From JAWXCF01 sp034440515 (GTDB taxonomy: Bacteria; Bacteroidota; Bacteroidia; CAILMK01): a stretch of DNA of 45,914 nucleotides. This document shows, in pieces, positions 8,791 to 17,154 of the stretch. Location: positions 1 through 45,914 of the forward strand of contig JAWXCF010000039.1 of assembly GCA_034440515.1 (NCBI GenBank). Direction: 5' to 3'. The translations under genes and the position numbers were made by a program. The notes beneath the pieces are model-generated. The model saw only the letters and a list, made by a program, of their open reading frames with translations, was not told the DNA's origin and did no database searches. The number at the start of each line of letters is the position of its first letter. Position 1 is the stretch's first letter.

Positions 8791-9924
8791 ATGAAAATTG
8801 GAATAGTATGTTACCCTACCTATGGCGGTAGTGGAGTTATGGCGACAGAGTTAGGCAAAGCCTTAGCTAATAAGGGTTACTACGTCCATTTTATTAGTAC
8901 TGCGCAGCCAGTCAGACTAGAGAGTCTCGGCACCCATTTGTATTATCACGAGGTAAATGTAATGGCCTACCCCCTCTTTGAGTATGTACCCTATGAATCT
9001 GCCCTTATCAGCAAGCTGGTAGATGTTATTAAGTATGAGCAACTGGACATATTGCACGTACACTACGCAATACCACACGCCTTTGCTGCCTATGTTGCTA
9101 AACAAATACTATTACAGCAAAACATAAATATACCTGTAGTAACTACCCTACACGGTACAGACATTACACTGGTAGGTAAAGACATTACCTATGAACCTGC
9201 CGTTACATTTAGCATCAATCAAAGTGATGCAGTTACAGCGGTATCTGAATACTTAAAAGATGAAACGTATAGATTTTTCGACATTAGAAAGGAAATTAGG
9301 GTAATACCGAATTTTGTAGATTTCGAAAGATTTAACAAAAAGAAAAAGGATCATTTCAAAACAGCGCTAGCGCCAAATGGCGAAAAGATACTCGTACACA
9401 TCAGCAACTTTAGACCAGTGAAAAGGATTGAAGATGTAATCGACATTTTTGCAATAGTAAGAGAAATTATACCCTGTAAACTGCTTTTAGTTGGAGACGG
9501 TCCAGAGCGTGCAGGTATTGAACAAAAAGTTAGACAATTAAACTTGGGTCACGATGTCAGATTTTTAGGTAAAATAGAAGCTGTAGAAGAAGTTCTTAGT
9601 ATTGCAGATATATTTCTTCTGCCTAGTGAGAAGGAAAGCTTTGGTTTAGCAGCACTAGAGGCAATGGCCTGTGAAGTGCCAGTAATAAGTAGTGATGCAG
9701 AGGGAATACCTGAAGTTAATATTAATGGTATAACAGGCTTTGTAAGTAAAGTGGGTGATGTAGATGATATGGCATCGAATACAATTAAGCTATTATCTAA
9801 CCCTGAGCTTCATAAACAGTTTAGTCAAAATGCCTTGACCAAAGCACAAGAATTTGATTTAGATACCGTTATGGATATGTATGAGAAACTGTATCACGAG
9901 TTAGTGCCTGTCGGTGTTATTTAG
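8791..9924 (+). CDS. bshA: N-acetyl-alpha-D-glucosaminyl L-malate synthase (BshA), glycosyltransferase family 4
   Basis: This encodes 377 residues, the usual length. It opens with 'MKIGIVCYPTYGGSGVMA', the characteristic BshA start. It has 'HVHYAIPHA' and 'TTLHGTDITLVG' in the N-terminal Rossmann domain, and 'HISNFRPVKR' followed by the GT4 donor-site motif 'EKESFGLAALEAMACEVP' (the E-x7-E pattern) in the C-terminal domain. BshA transfers GlcNAc from UDP-GlcNAc to L-malate, the first step of bacillithiol synthesis, a low-molecular-weight thiol used for redox balance and detoxification. BshB and BshC are not in this window. The gene starts 19 bases after the end of the threonine dehydrogenase reading and is convergent with the minus-strand lipoprotein gene. 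In contrast to the three genes before it, it has no frameshift. Confidence 0.92.
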   Translation: MKIGIVCYPTYGGSGVMATELGKALANKGYYVHFISTAQPVRLESLGTHLYYHEVNVMAYPLFEYVPYESALISKLVDVIKYEQLDILHVHYAIPHAFAAYVAKQILLQQNINIPVVTTLHGTDITLVGKDITYEPAVTFSINQSDAVTAVSEYLKDETYRFFDIRKEIRVIPNFVDFERFNKKKKDHFKTALAPNGEKILVHISNFRPVKRIEDVIDIFAIVREIIPCKLLLVGDGPERAGIEQKVRQLNLGHDVRFLGKIEAVEEVLSIADIFLLPSEKESFGLAALEAMACEVPVISSDAEGIPEVNINGITGFVSKVGDVDDMASNTIKLLSNPELHKQFSQNALTKAQEFDLDTVMDMYEKLYHELVPVGVI

Positions 9925-9955
9925 GTTAAAAAATAGCAAATTGGGAACTATTTCT

Positions 9956-11584
9956 TTAAAAAGGTAATTCTAATCTAATATCCTTAATTAACCAACCCGT
10001 TTTTACAACTAAAGGATTAGAGTAAATAACCTCTTCTGGTCGGCGACGCAGCCAGAGGTTACCACCATCCCATCTACCATTCTCATTAACATCTGCTACT
10101 ACCCTAATAAAGTAGGTACCTGCATCAAGGTATTTAATGTCGAAGTTTGTACTATCTTTAAATGAAGATTTTGCAATAACAACACCCTTATCATTTATTA
10201 ATTCGAAATACTTAGTCCTAGACTTAGATTTTTTACTAGAGATTAAGTAACCATTCAAACTTCCGAAAGTCTTATCATTAAATGCTGAAAACCCAGCTAC
10301 TAATGTGTCTTTATTAGCAACACCAAATACGTCAACTACTGCCCCTGGCAATACAATAAGTCGATAAGCAAGTCGATCATTTCCAGAGACATTAATAAAA
10401 TATTCGAAGCGTTCAGAATCTTTCGGTATTACCATATCCTTAACTGAAATAGGTAAATTGTTTCCCGTGAAACGTAACATTGATGCATCTACCTTACGTA
10501 TTGGTACATTAGACTTTAGCGATAGAAAATAGCCATACCTTCTAAGGTTTTCTTTAGAGATATTGATCCTAATCGAGGTCTTCGGCAAGACAAATTTATC
10601 GTCAGGCTTCTGGGTTATAATAGTGTCAATTTGAATTCTCTTATTACCAGCTATTGTATAGATATGAAAAGTATCTATCAATCCGAATGCTGTTTTATTG
10701 TTAGTGAATAAGCTCACGCTATCCTTACTTTCATTGTAATCCTTATATAGTACTCTGTTAGGGTTACTCGTCCAAATACTATCTATAGGCGCAGAAGTTT
10801 TGATTACAGTTAAGTTAGGGTTTACTATAATGTTAGAAATACTAAGCCCTTCACCTTGATAAGGAAACAACCTGATAGCTGTGGTGAATACTGTATCTTT
10901 ATTTAGAAAAATATTACCGTCTATAAATGAAACGCTTTCCCCTACATCTAGAGTTAGATTTTGATTTTTATCTTCTAGAGCAAATAACTTATAGCTACCC
11001 GGACTGATATAATCTAATTTAAAAGAGCCCCCAATACTTTGAGTGTAATATAGCGGTTTGTCTCTAAGTATTGTACTGTCTAAATCTACACTATTATATA
11101 AGCTAAAAATAATGTTGTCTGGCAGGGTTTGCCTATAGGAATCAGTAATTGTACCGGATATTTTTAAAGAATCAATTACTGGTCCAGTAGAGAATACAAT
11201 TTTTTGGCTAGGTGCTACATTGTTATTATTGTTATCTTTTATAATGCTGCCAGTAGTAATGCTATAAGTAGTATTAGGTCTTAATTCCACTTTAGATAAG
11301 TCTAGCTGTACCCTTTTGCCTAAACTAATAATTGGTGGCATAATAGGAATAGACGGTGTAATAACAAAGTCCTTAGCAACCAAGTCTATCAACACATATT
11401 CATCATAATACAAGGTTATCTTTGTCGGCTTCTGGTTTACAGCCTTGTTTGGTGGAGTTTGATTTATCAAAACTGGAGGAGTTTTATCCTCAGGTCCCCC
11501 AGGCGGAGATGGTCCAACCACTGCACAGGATACAAATATCAGAACGTGAACTAAATAAGATACATATGTTAAGATTCGCATCAT
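9956..11584 (-). CDS. Lipoprotein with bacterial Ig-like domain
   Basis: This encodes 542 residues. The signal peptide ends in a lipobox 'IFVSC' with the cysteine at residue 20. It is followed by the 'GPSPPGGPEDKTPP' linker and an SbsA-type Ig-like domain ('KAVNQKPTKITLYYDEYV', about residues 40-130), a combination common in Bacteroidota. The middle has a carboxypeptidase-regulatory-like beta segment ('ISGTITDSYRQTLPDNIIFSLYN'). The C-terminus contains 'VRVVADVNENGRWDGGNL', again a typical family ending. It begins ATGATG; the first ATG overlaps the mnmG stop by 4 bases, so the two are translationally coupled. The role is unknown, probably an outer-membrane-associated protein; the link to mnmG looks like operon convenience. 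Confidence 0.8.
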   Translation of the reverse strand: MMRILTYVSYLVHVLIFVSCAVVGPSPPGGPEDKTPPVLINQTPPNKAVNQKPTKITLYYDEYVLIDLVAKDFVITPSIPIMPPIISLGKRVQLDLSKVELRPNTTYSITTGSIIKDNNNNNVAPSQKIVFSTGPVIDSLKISGTITDSYRQTLPDNIIFSLYNSVDLDSTILRDKPLYYTQSIGGSFKLDYISPGSYKLFALEDKNQNLTLDVGESVSFIDGNIFLNKDTVFTTAIRLFPYQGEGLSISNIIVNPNLTVIKTSAPIDSIWTSNPNRVLYKDYNESKDSVSLFTNNKTAFGLIDTFHIYTIAGNKRIQIDTIITQKPDDKFVLPKTSIRINISKENLRRYGYFLSLKSNVPIRKVDASMLRFTGNNLPISVKDMVIPKDSERFEYFINVSGNDRLAYRLIVLPGAVVDVFGVANKDTLVAGFSAFNDKTFGSLNGYLISSKKSKSRTKYFELINDKGVVIAKSSFKDSTNFDIKYLDAGTYFIRVVADVNENGRWDGGNLWLRRRPEEVIYSNPLVVKTGWLIKDIRLELPF

Positions 11585-13449
11585 CTGCCCAAATGCACCA
11601 TAATTATAGCAATATCAGAAGGGTTAATTCCACTAATTCTAGATGCTTGACCTAGATTAATAGGTTTAATTCTACTTAGTTTTTCTTTTGCCTCTGTACC
11701 CATACTTTTCAATGAGTTATAGTCAAAGTTATGATGCAAATTAATATCCTCAAGTCTCTTCATTTTATGTGCTAACTCACGCTCTCTATCTATATAATGT
11801 GCATACTTTAGTGCAATCTCAGCACCCATAATGGTGTCCCTGTCATATGAGTTAGCCAACTCTGCAACTTTATCAACAGCTGTAATTAAGTCTTTCATAT
11901 TGATTTCAGGTCTGGATAATATGGGAAGTAAAGGTGATTTTTGATTCAATTGAGGCGATGGAATAGCAGATAAATATTCATTTACATCTGCGGGTTCTAG
12001 CTTACAATCCTTTATTTGTTGAGATAATTTAGTAATGCCAACACGTTTGTTCAACATTAATTTATATCTATCCTCATCTGCCAAACCAATTTGAAATGCT
12101 AATTCAGTCAATCTTAAATCTGCATTGTCTTGTCGAAGCAAAATTCTATACTCAGCACGGCTTGTGAACATTCTATAGGGTTCATCAGTCCCCTTATTAA
12201 CTAAATCGTCTATTAGTACGCCTATATATGCTTGATCTCTTCTCAAAACTACAGCTTCTTTTTCATTGACTAGTTGATGGGCATTTATTCCTGCCATTAA
12301 ACCTTGAGCGCCAGCCTCTTCATAGCCAGTAGTTCCGTTAATTTGCCCTGCAAAAAAAAGGCCTGTTATCAGCTTAGTTTCTAAACTAGGTAGCAATTGT
12401 GTAGGTGGGAAATAATCATATTCTATCGCATAACCAGGTCTAAACATCTTTGCATTTTCAAAGCCAGGTATTAACCTCAATGCTTTCTGTTGCACATCTT
12501 GCGCCAAGCTGGTACTAAAACCATTCACATATACTTCTACAGTATTCCAACCCTCCGGCTCTACGAATATTTGATGTCTATCTCTCTCAGCAAATCTATC
12601 AATCTTATCTTCTATACTCGGACAATATCGCGGGCCTAACCCTTTTATCCTACCTGTGAACATCGGGCTTTGCTCAAATCCGGTTCTAAGCACATCGTGT
12701 ACATCTGCATTGGTATATGTAACGTAACAACTGCGTTGTTTAGATAATGCTAATGATTGGGGCAAATAGCTAAATTTACTAGGTACTAGGTCTCCAGCTT
12801 GTTCCTCCATCATATCGTAATTAAGGCTTCGACCATCTATTCTGGGTGGGGTTCCTGTTTTCATTCTACCAGAATCGAATCCCAAACTGTTTAACTGTTC
12901 GGTAATACCAGTGGCTCCTCTCTCCCCTGCTCTACCACCTCCCATTTGTTTTTCGCCTATATGTATGGTACCATTTAGAAATGTTCCATTAGTTAGCACA
13001 ACAGACTTAGCGCGAATTTCTGTGCCCATTTGTGTTACTACACCATATACCTTACCAGAATCAGACACCATCAACCCACTCACCATTTCTTGCCACATAT
13101 CTAGCCTAGGGGTATTTTCCAGCATTTCTCTCCACACCGCAGCAAATAGCATTCTATCATTTTGTGTACGTGGGCTCCACATTGCTGGCCCTTTACTCAA
13201 ATTCAGCATTCTAAACTGAATAGCCGATTTATCACTAACCAATCCACTATAGCCACCCATAGCGTCTATCTCACGTACTATTTGTCCTTTAGCTATGCCG
13301 CCCATAGCAGGGTTACAACTCATCTGCCCGATGGTTTGCATATTCATCGTTACCAGTAGTACTGTACTACCCATATTTGCTGCTGCCACTGCGGCTTCAC
13401 AACCAGCGTGTCCAGCTCCTACTACTATTACATCGTATTCGGGAAACAT
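11581..13449 (-). CDS. mnmG: tRNA uridine-5-carboxymethylaminomethyl(34) synthesis enzyme MnmG
   Basis: This encodes 622 residues, full length for the family. The FAD-binding motif 'DVIVVGAGHAGCEAA' is at the N-terminus. The family blocks 'MSCNPAMGGIAKGQIVREIDA', 'KTGTPPRIDGRSL' and 'AGQINGTTGYEEAGAQG' are all visible. The C-terminal region ends in 'ASRISGINPSDIAIIMVHL'. With MnmE it installs the carboxymethylaminomethyl group on the wobble uridine of several tRNAs. The gene lies 6 bases after the ybeY stop and overlaps the following lipoprotein gene by 4 bases, forming an operon from the promoter at about 13920. mnmG (gidA) is often found near replication origins, in keeping with the parS site just upstream. 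Confidence 0.97.
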   Translation of the reverse strand: MFPEYDVIVVGAGHAGCEAAVAAANMGSTVLLVTMNMQTIGQMSCNPAMGGIAKGQIVREIDAMGGYSGLVSDKSAIQFRMLNLSKGPAMWSPRTQNDRMLFAAVWREMLENTPRLDMWQEMVSGLMVSDSGKVYGVVTQMGTEIRAKSVVLTNGTFLNGTIHIGEKQMGGGRAGERGATGITEQLNSLGFDSGRMKTGTPPRIDGRSLNYDMMEEQAGDLVPSKFSYLPQSLALSKQRSCYVTYTNADVHDVLRTGFEQSPMFTGRIKGLGPRYCPSIEDKIDRFAERDRHQIFVEPEGWNTVEVYVNGFSTSLAQDVQQKALRLIPGFENAKMFRPGYAIEYDYFPPTQLLPSLETKLITGLFFAGQINGTTGYEEAGAQGLMAGINAHQLVNEKEAVVLRRDQAYIGVLIDDLVNKGTDEPYRMFTSRAEYRILLRQDNADLRLTELAFQIGLADEDRYKLMLNKRVGITKLSQQIKDCKLEPADVNEYLSAIPSPQLNQKSPLLPILSRPEINMKDLITAVDKVAELANSYDRDTIMGAEIALKYAHYIDRERELAHKMKRLEDINLHHNFDYNSLKSMGTEAKEKLSRIKPINLGQASRISGINPSDIAIIMVHLGR

Positions 13450-13455
13450 ATCTTT

Positions 13456-13911
13456 CTATTTTTTAAAAATTGAATGTTCCACGTGGAACATATCGTAATC
13501 TAACAATTTAATATATTCATTTTCAAGACTTTGCATCTCGCTTTTATCAGAATCTGTGACATCGTCAAAGCCACAAACGTGTAGAGAGCCGTGTATACAC
13601 ACCCTAACTAGCTCTAATTGAGGAGCTACAGAAAACAATACAGAATTATCTGCAACATTATTAATACTTATATACATTTCTGCTTCAACTCCATTAACTA
13701 TATCACTATAATTAAATGTAATTATATCAGTGTAATAATCGTGATGCAAATGAGTTCTATTTATTTCAAGTAATTCTTCGTTTGAAACCAAAATGTAATT
13801 GGAATAATTCAGATTCTTATTATAATCTTGAAATATTTGAAGGCATATTTTTGATATGGCATTGGTCAAATCATCGCTGTACTCTTCGTCTTGATAAAAA
13901 AAACTAATCAT
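13456..13911 (-). CDS. ybeY: Endoribonuclease YbeY, rRNA maturation factor
   Basis: This encodes 151 residues, normal length. The metal-binding motif reads 'HGSLHVCGFDDV': H-x3-H followed at the third ligand position by Asp rather than the His of E. coli. From memory, Bacteroidota YbeY proteins commonly have Asp here ('GYKDK' type), so this is probably a lineage variant, not a lost ligand. The upstream family block 'NRTHLHHDYYTDIITF' is present. YbeY takes part in 16S rRNA 3'-end maturation and ribosome quality control. It is the first gene of the ybeY-mnmG-lipoprotein operon. Its last codons ('DMFHVEHS') are written by a parS palindrome, so the C-terminal residues may be constrained by DNA function. 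Confidence 0.93.
   Translation of the reverse strand: MISFFYQDEEYSDDLTNAISKICLQIFQDYNKNLNYSNYILVSNEELLEINRTHLHHDYYTDIITFNYSDIVNGVEAEMYISINNVADNSVLFSVAPQLELVRVCIHGSLHVCGFDDVTDSDKSEMQSLENEYIKLLDYDMFHVEHSIFKK
13475..13490. other. parS: parS centromere-like site (ParB binding)
   Basis: TGTTCCACGTGGAACA is a perfect 16-bp palindrome, extended to 18 bp by flanking A/T at 13474 and 13491. It fits the near-universal bacterial parS consensus (TGTTNCACGTGAAACA and its symmetrical variant with GGAACA). It lies inside the 3' end of ybeY, 26 bases from the mnmG start. I saw no other copy in the window. parAB is not in the window. In most bacteria parS sites cluster around the replication origin. Confidence 0.88.
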
Positions 13912-13919
13912 TGCGGGTG

Positions 13920-13927
13920 CAAAGGTA
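13920..13927 (-). promoter_or_regulatory. -7 element of the ybeY operon promoter, near-leaderless
   Basis: On the minus strand TACCTTTG matches TAnnTTTG exactly. Only 8 bases separate it from the ybeY ATG (13911), so transcription should start at or within a few bases of the start codon. No good -33 TTG is visible. Confidence 0.55.
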
Positions 13928-13941
13928 CAAGACTTGAGTAA

Positions 13942-15774
13942 TTAGTCTATTAAACTAAAATTACCTGTATAGGCTTTACTGAACCCATTGTAACCCTTTA
14001 CATATAAGAAATACGAATAAACACCGCCCATTGCAAATGAACCATCAGGTAGCTTGCCGTCCCAGCCTTCAATTACATTAGCCTTCGTAATAAATTGCCC
14101 CCAGCGATTGTACACAATGAGATAACTTCTAGATAAATCGGCATTATAAAGCGATGGCTTAAAAAATGGTTGAGATGTACTTTTGTTATAAAATGCATTT
14201 GGTATAAAAACACTTGGGTCGTAATTGTTACAATCAACATTAGACCTACTAAACTCAAACAAAGGATACTTAGAACTATAACCCTCTAGTATAAGTAACC
14301 TGTAACAAATTCCTTTGCCTGGAATCAAGTCTAAAGAAGTATAAGCAGTGTCATCAAAAAACGTAAAGTCCCTGTTACCAACTTTAAGAGTTTGCCAAAC
14401 TAATGCTCCAGATATAGTAGTTGTTAATCGCTGCAACTCATATAGACTATCTTTTCCCAACCAACCTGTGTACTTATTCCAAGTTACTTTTCTAAAGAAT
14501 ACTGAAGATTGCTTGATCTCCAATATAATGTTTGTTGAAATATTACTCTCTTTGCCCATTATTCCACAAAGATTATAGGGAATAATCTTGTAATATTTTA
14601 ATACCAAGGGATCAGCCTGAAAATCAATTATACTGTCAAAAATACCTGCGGGTTTTACAATTCCGACCCTCACCCAAAGACCTGATTTAGGATTATCAGT
14701 ATTATAAATCTGGTATTCTGAAATATTTTTAAAATCTAAATTATACCACGAAACACTTATCTTATTCTCGTCATTAGTAGTTACTCGTTTCAGGTAAACT
14801 TCAGCCTGAGTGCTTGCATTAATAACAATACTATCTCTATTACTTGATGCGGTAAATCCCCTAGTTAAATTTACAGCTCTAACATAGAAATAATATGTTT
14901 GGCCTTTAGAAAGGGTATCTATCTTAAAAGATGTTGAGGTGGTTGAACCTATAAAAGTATAAGAACGGTTTGCTCGCTTGTAAAAAACCTGATAATTTAC
15001 GTTCTCCCCCATCCAAGCCTTGTAGGCATTCCAAGAAACAGTAACAGAATTAGTACAAGTATCTTGATTTAGAGCAAGATACATTGGCAAATGTGAAGTA
15101 CCAATGGCACCTAAGTTATTGCAACTATCTCTGACTGCTAATCGGTAATCAATGATCCTCCTACTTATATACGTTAAATCTGAATCCTTCTGATAAGTAT
15201 TAGACCTGCCAATTACTTCTGTGTAAGGTACATTTAACGCATTAGTTACCCTATAAACTACATAACTAGCAACATCCGCAGACTTTTCTGCTGTCCAACC
15301 AATCGAAATTGTATTATCAGCATTAAAACTTACACTATCAGGATCTATGGCAGATGGTGTTACCACGTCAACCATTATAATATTGCTACAACTGCGAATG
15401 GTATCGCCAGTACATAAGTAACTATAACAGATAAAATACCGACCGTTTAAGTATGTAGATGCAGAACTGTGAACGAATTGAACAGCGTTTGATGTTAATG
15501 AATCTATTATTGAATAATTAGAATTGACATCAGTAGATGCATATATACTAATTCCCAATACTTTAGCACAAGTATCAGATGGTGTATTCCAAGTCAATGT
15601 ATTGGTGCCTACGCCGTCTGTACATACTCGTTTCAATTGAGTTATTGATTGAGAATAACCGAGTGTTGAATATAAAATCAATATAACAAAAAAGCCTATA
15701 ACGCTTAGTGCTTGATTAAAAACGGTTGATAGCAATACCTTTGCAAAAATTCTATATGGGGTTCCAGCCTTCAA
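13942..15774 (-). CDS. Fibronectin-III-like T9SS cargo protein with gliding-type C-terminal domain
   Basis: This encodes 610 residues. A signal region (hydrophobic 'VIGFFVILILYSTLGYSQ') is followed by several repeated beta-sandwich segments of fibronectin type III character (for example 'SVSWNAYKAWMGENVNYQVFYKRA' around residue 255, shown by core 'VSWNAY...YQVFYKR', and 'GQTYYFYVRAVN'). The last 90 residues carry 'VFIPNAFYN', 'VYNRWGQFI' and 'GWDGKLPDGSFAMGGVYSYFL', the type B (gliding motility-associated) T9SS sorting domain. It is therefore predicted to be exported through T9SS and attached to or released from the cell surface. No enzymatic domain is seen. The start at 15774 is only 27 bases from the divergent pseudouridine synthase start, leaving very little room for two promoters; a later start is possible, though no internal Met precedes the hydrophobic segment. 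Confidence 0.82.
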   Translation of the reverse strand: MKAGTPYRIFAKVLLSTVFNQALSVIGFFVILILYSTLGYSQSITQLKRVCTDGVGTNTLTWNTPSDTCAKVLGISIYASTDVNSNYSIIDSLTSNAVQFVHSSASTYLNGRYFICYSYLCTGDTIRSCSNIIMVDVVTPSAIDPDSVSFNADNTISIGWTAEKSADVASYVVYRVTNALNVPYTEVIGRSNTYQKDSDLTYISRRIIDYRLAVRDSCNNLGAIGTSHLPMYLALNQDTCTNSVTVSWNAYKAWMGENVNYQVFYKRANRSYTFIGSTTSTSFKIDTLSKGQTYYFYVRAVNLTRGFTASSNRDSIVINASTQAEVYLKRVTTNDENKISVSWYNLDFKNISEYQIYNTDNPKSGLWVRVGIVKPAGIFDSIIDFQADPLVLKYYKIIPYNLCGIMGKESNISTNIILEIKQSSVFFRKVTWNKYTGWLGKDSLYELQRLTTTISGALVWQTLKVGNRDFTFFDDTAYTSLDLIPGKGICYRLLILEGYSSKYPLFEFSRSNVDCNNYDPSVFIPNAFYNKSTSQPFFKPSLYNADLSRSYLIVYNRWGQFITKANVIEGWDGKLPDGSFAMGGVYSYFLYVKGYNGFSKAYTGNFSLID

Positions 15775-15801
15775 GTTAAATAATATAAATACGATAACGA
15801 T

Positions 15802-16614
15802 ATGATGAAAGATAAACGTAATAACTACGACAATAACTCAAGAAGAGACGAAATAAATTCAAAAGATGTAGATACACGTCTAAATAAATTTATAAGTAAT
15901 GCGGGTATCTGCAGCAGAAGAGATGCGGATATTTTAATAAGAAATGGTAAAGTAACTGTTGATGGTGAAATAATTACAGAAATGGGATACAAAGTATTAC
16001 CTGACCAAAAAATTACTGTTGACGGAAAAATAATTAAAAGGAAAAGTTTTGAATATTACTTACTAAATAAACCTAAGGGATACCTAAGTACGACTAGAGA
16101 CCCCGAGAATAGAAAAACTGTAATGGAACTAATGGTGAATGCAACTAAAGAGAGGTTATACCCAGTAGGAAGATTAGACAGAAATACAACTGGACTACTA
16201 TTACTGACAAATGACGGCGACCTAGCCAATGAATTAACACACCCAAGTATGGGAGTCGGTAAAATATACAGTGTAACTCTAGATAAAAACTTAAAACAAA
16301 TAGATCTTAAAAAATTAGTAGAAGGCGTAGAATTAGAAGATGGAATTGCAATAGTAGATGAAGCAGCATTTATAGATGAAGCTGACCTAAGCCAAGTAGG
16401 TGTAAAACTGCATAGTGGTAAAAATAGGATAGTTAGGCGAATGTTTGAGGCTATAGGTTATGAAGTTATTAAACTGGATAGAGTCGGATTTTCGATATTA
16501 ACAAAAAAGGATTTACCTCGTGGAAAATGGCGGAAATTGCAGGAGAATGAAGTGCGTATGTTGCGTATGGATTGTGGAAAAGTAACCAGCAAACCCGCAG
16601 TTGATAATAAGTAG
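15802..16614 (+). CDS. Pseudouridine synthase, RsuA/RluB/E/F family
   Basis: This encodes 270 residues. A charged N-terminal tail (to about residue 25) precedes an S4 RNA-binding domain ('RLNKFISNAGICSRRDADILI', quoted core 'NKFISNAGICSRR'). The catalytic domain has the aspartate motif 'PVGRLDRNTTGLLLLTNDG' and the later family block 'SGKNRIVRRMFEAIGYEV'. The combination of S4 domain and these motifs places it in the RsuA/RluB/RluE/RluF group that modifies a uridine in rRNA. RluB-like (23S rRNA) is most likely given the S4 layout, but the target cannot be fixed from sequence alone. Start codons ATGATG allow a one-residue ambiguity. It is divergent from the T9SS cargo gene and followed by a 540-bp gap. 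Confidence 0.9.
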   Translation: MMKDKRNNYDNNSRRDEINSKDVDTRLNKFISNAGICSRRDADILIRNGKVTVDGEIITEMGYKVLPDQKITVDGKIIKRKSFEYYLLNKPKGYLSTTRDPENRKTVMELMVNATKERLYPVGRLDRNTTGLLLLTNDGDLANELTHPSMGVGKIYSVTLDKNLKQIDLKKLVEGVELEDGIAIVDEAAFIDEADLSQVGVKLHSGKNRIVRRMFEAIGYEVIKLDRVGFSILTKKDLPRGKWRKLQENEVRMLRMDCGKVTSKPAVDNK

Positions 16615-16886
16615 GAAATTACCCACAATTAATAAAGTTCAAGGTGAATGTTACGCCTATGTTAACAAACTTATTATTCTCCACACTAGTTTAAAAATAA
16701 TTAATGTTAGTAATAGATCCAAATCATTTGTATTTATCACTTTAACTAGGGTATAGAAATAGTATAAATACCCAAATTAATGGCAATGTTTTAAAACAAG
16801 CAATGTTAACAAATTGTTATGCACTAATCCACAGCCCTTATTACTTACTATTATTTATTTAAATTATATAATTATATATAAGAAAA
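16573..16886. other. Origin-like DnaA-box cluster with AT-rich unwinding block
   Basis: DnaA-box-like 9-mers (consensus TTATCCACA): TTTTCCACA on the minus strand at 16573-16581, TTACCCACA at 16619-16627, TTCTCCACA at 16677-16685 and TAATCCACA at 16825-16833, each one mismatch. TTATGCACT at 16817-16825 (one mismatch to TTATNCACA) directly abuts the last. The pair is followed by GCCC (16834-16837), then TTA TTA CTT, one A, CTA TTA TTT (16838-16856), then an almost pure A/T block to 16886. This matches the order box-box, GC clamp, DnaA-trios, AT-rich DNA described for the basal unwinding system of bacterial origins. No box is a perfect consensus. Confidence 0.5.
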
Positions 16887-17154
16887 GGCAAACGTAAATG
16901 ATTCTGCATAGAAAGGGAATTCGTTTTGAAGAAAATGATTATGCAATTTTATTACACTTTTAAAACAAAGAATTTTTACTATTATTATTTTACTATCATA
17001 AAAACATTGACTATGGTGCATCCATTTTAAATTGCATTGCATCATTAGGGTAACGGTTTGCATAATATTCAATAAAAGAAATATTTATTGCAGTAATTAT
17101 ACATAACCTGTTAATAATTTTTTAGATTTGTAATATTGCTATTATAGTTTTCGT
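16615..17154. other. 540-bp AT-rich intergenic region
   Basis: There is no convincing gene; a 66-codon minus-strand frame (16872-17072) has no family features. The left half carries the origin-like cluster and 11-bp-spaced repeats: ATGTTA at 16648 and 16659, and ATGTTA at 16803 with TTGTTA at 16814. The 11-mer ATGTTAACAAA occurs twice (16659-16669, 16803-16813). The right end holds a candidate promoter for the downstream giant gene. Confidence 0.7.
17123..17130 (+). promoter_or_regulatory. Candidate -7 element upstream of the giant PKD protein
   Basis: TAGATTTG matches TAnnTTTG and lies 24 bases before the ATG at 17155. No TTG at the -33 distance was found, so only the -7 part is supported. 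Confidence 0.45.

Noticed and set aside
9931..9953. AAATAG/CTATTT hairpin between bshA and the convergent lipoprotein gene
   Set aside because: The stem is only six A/T-rich pairs; too weak to call a terminator.
13549..13600. Loss of a YbeY metal ligand (Asp in place of the third His)
   Set aside because: As far as I recall, Asp at this position is usual in Bacteroidota YbeY proteins, so it is more likely a lineage trait than inactivation.
16872..17072. 66-codon open frame on the minus strand in the large gap
   Set aside because: It has no signal, domain or ribosome-binding features and overlaps origin-like AT-rich DNA. Its composition looks like translated non-coding sequence.
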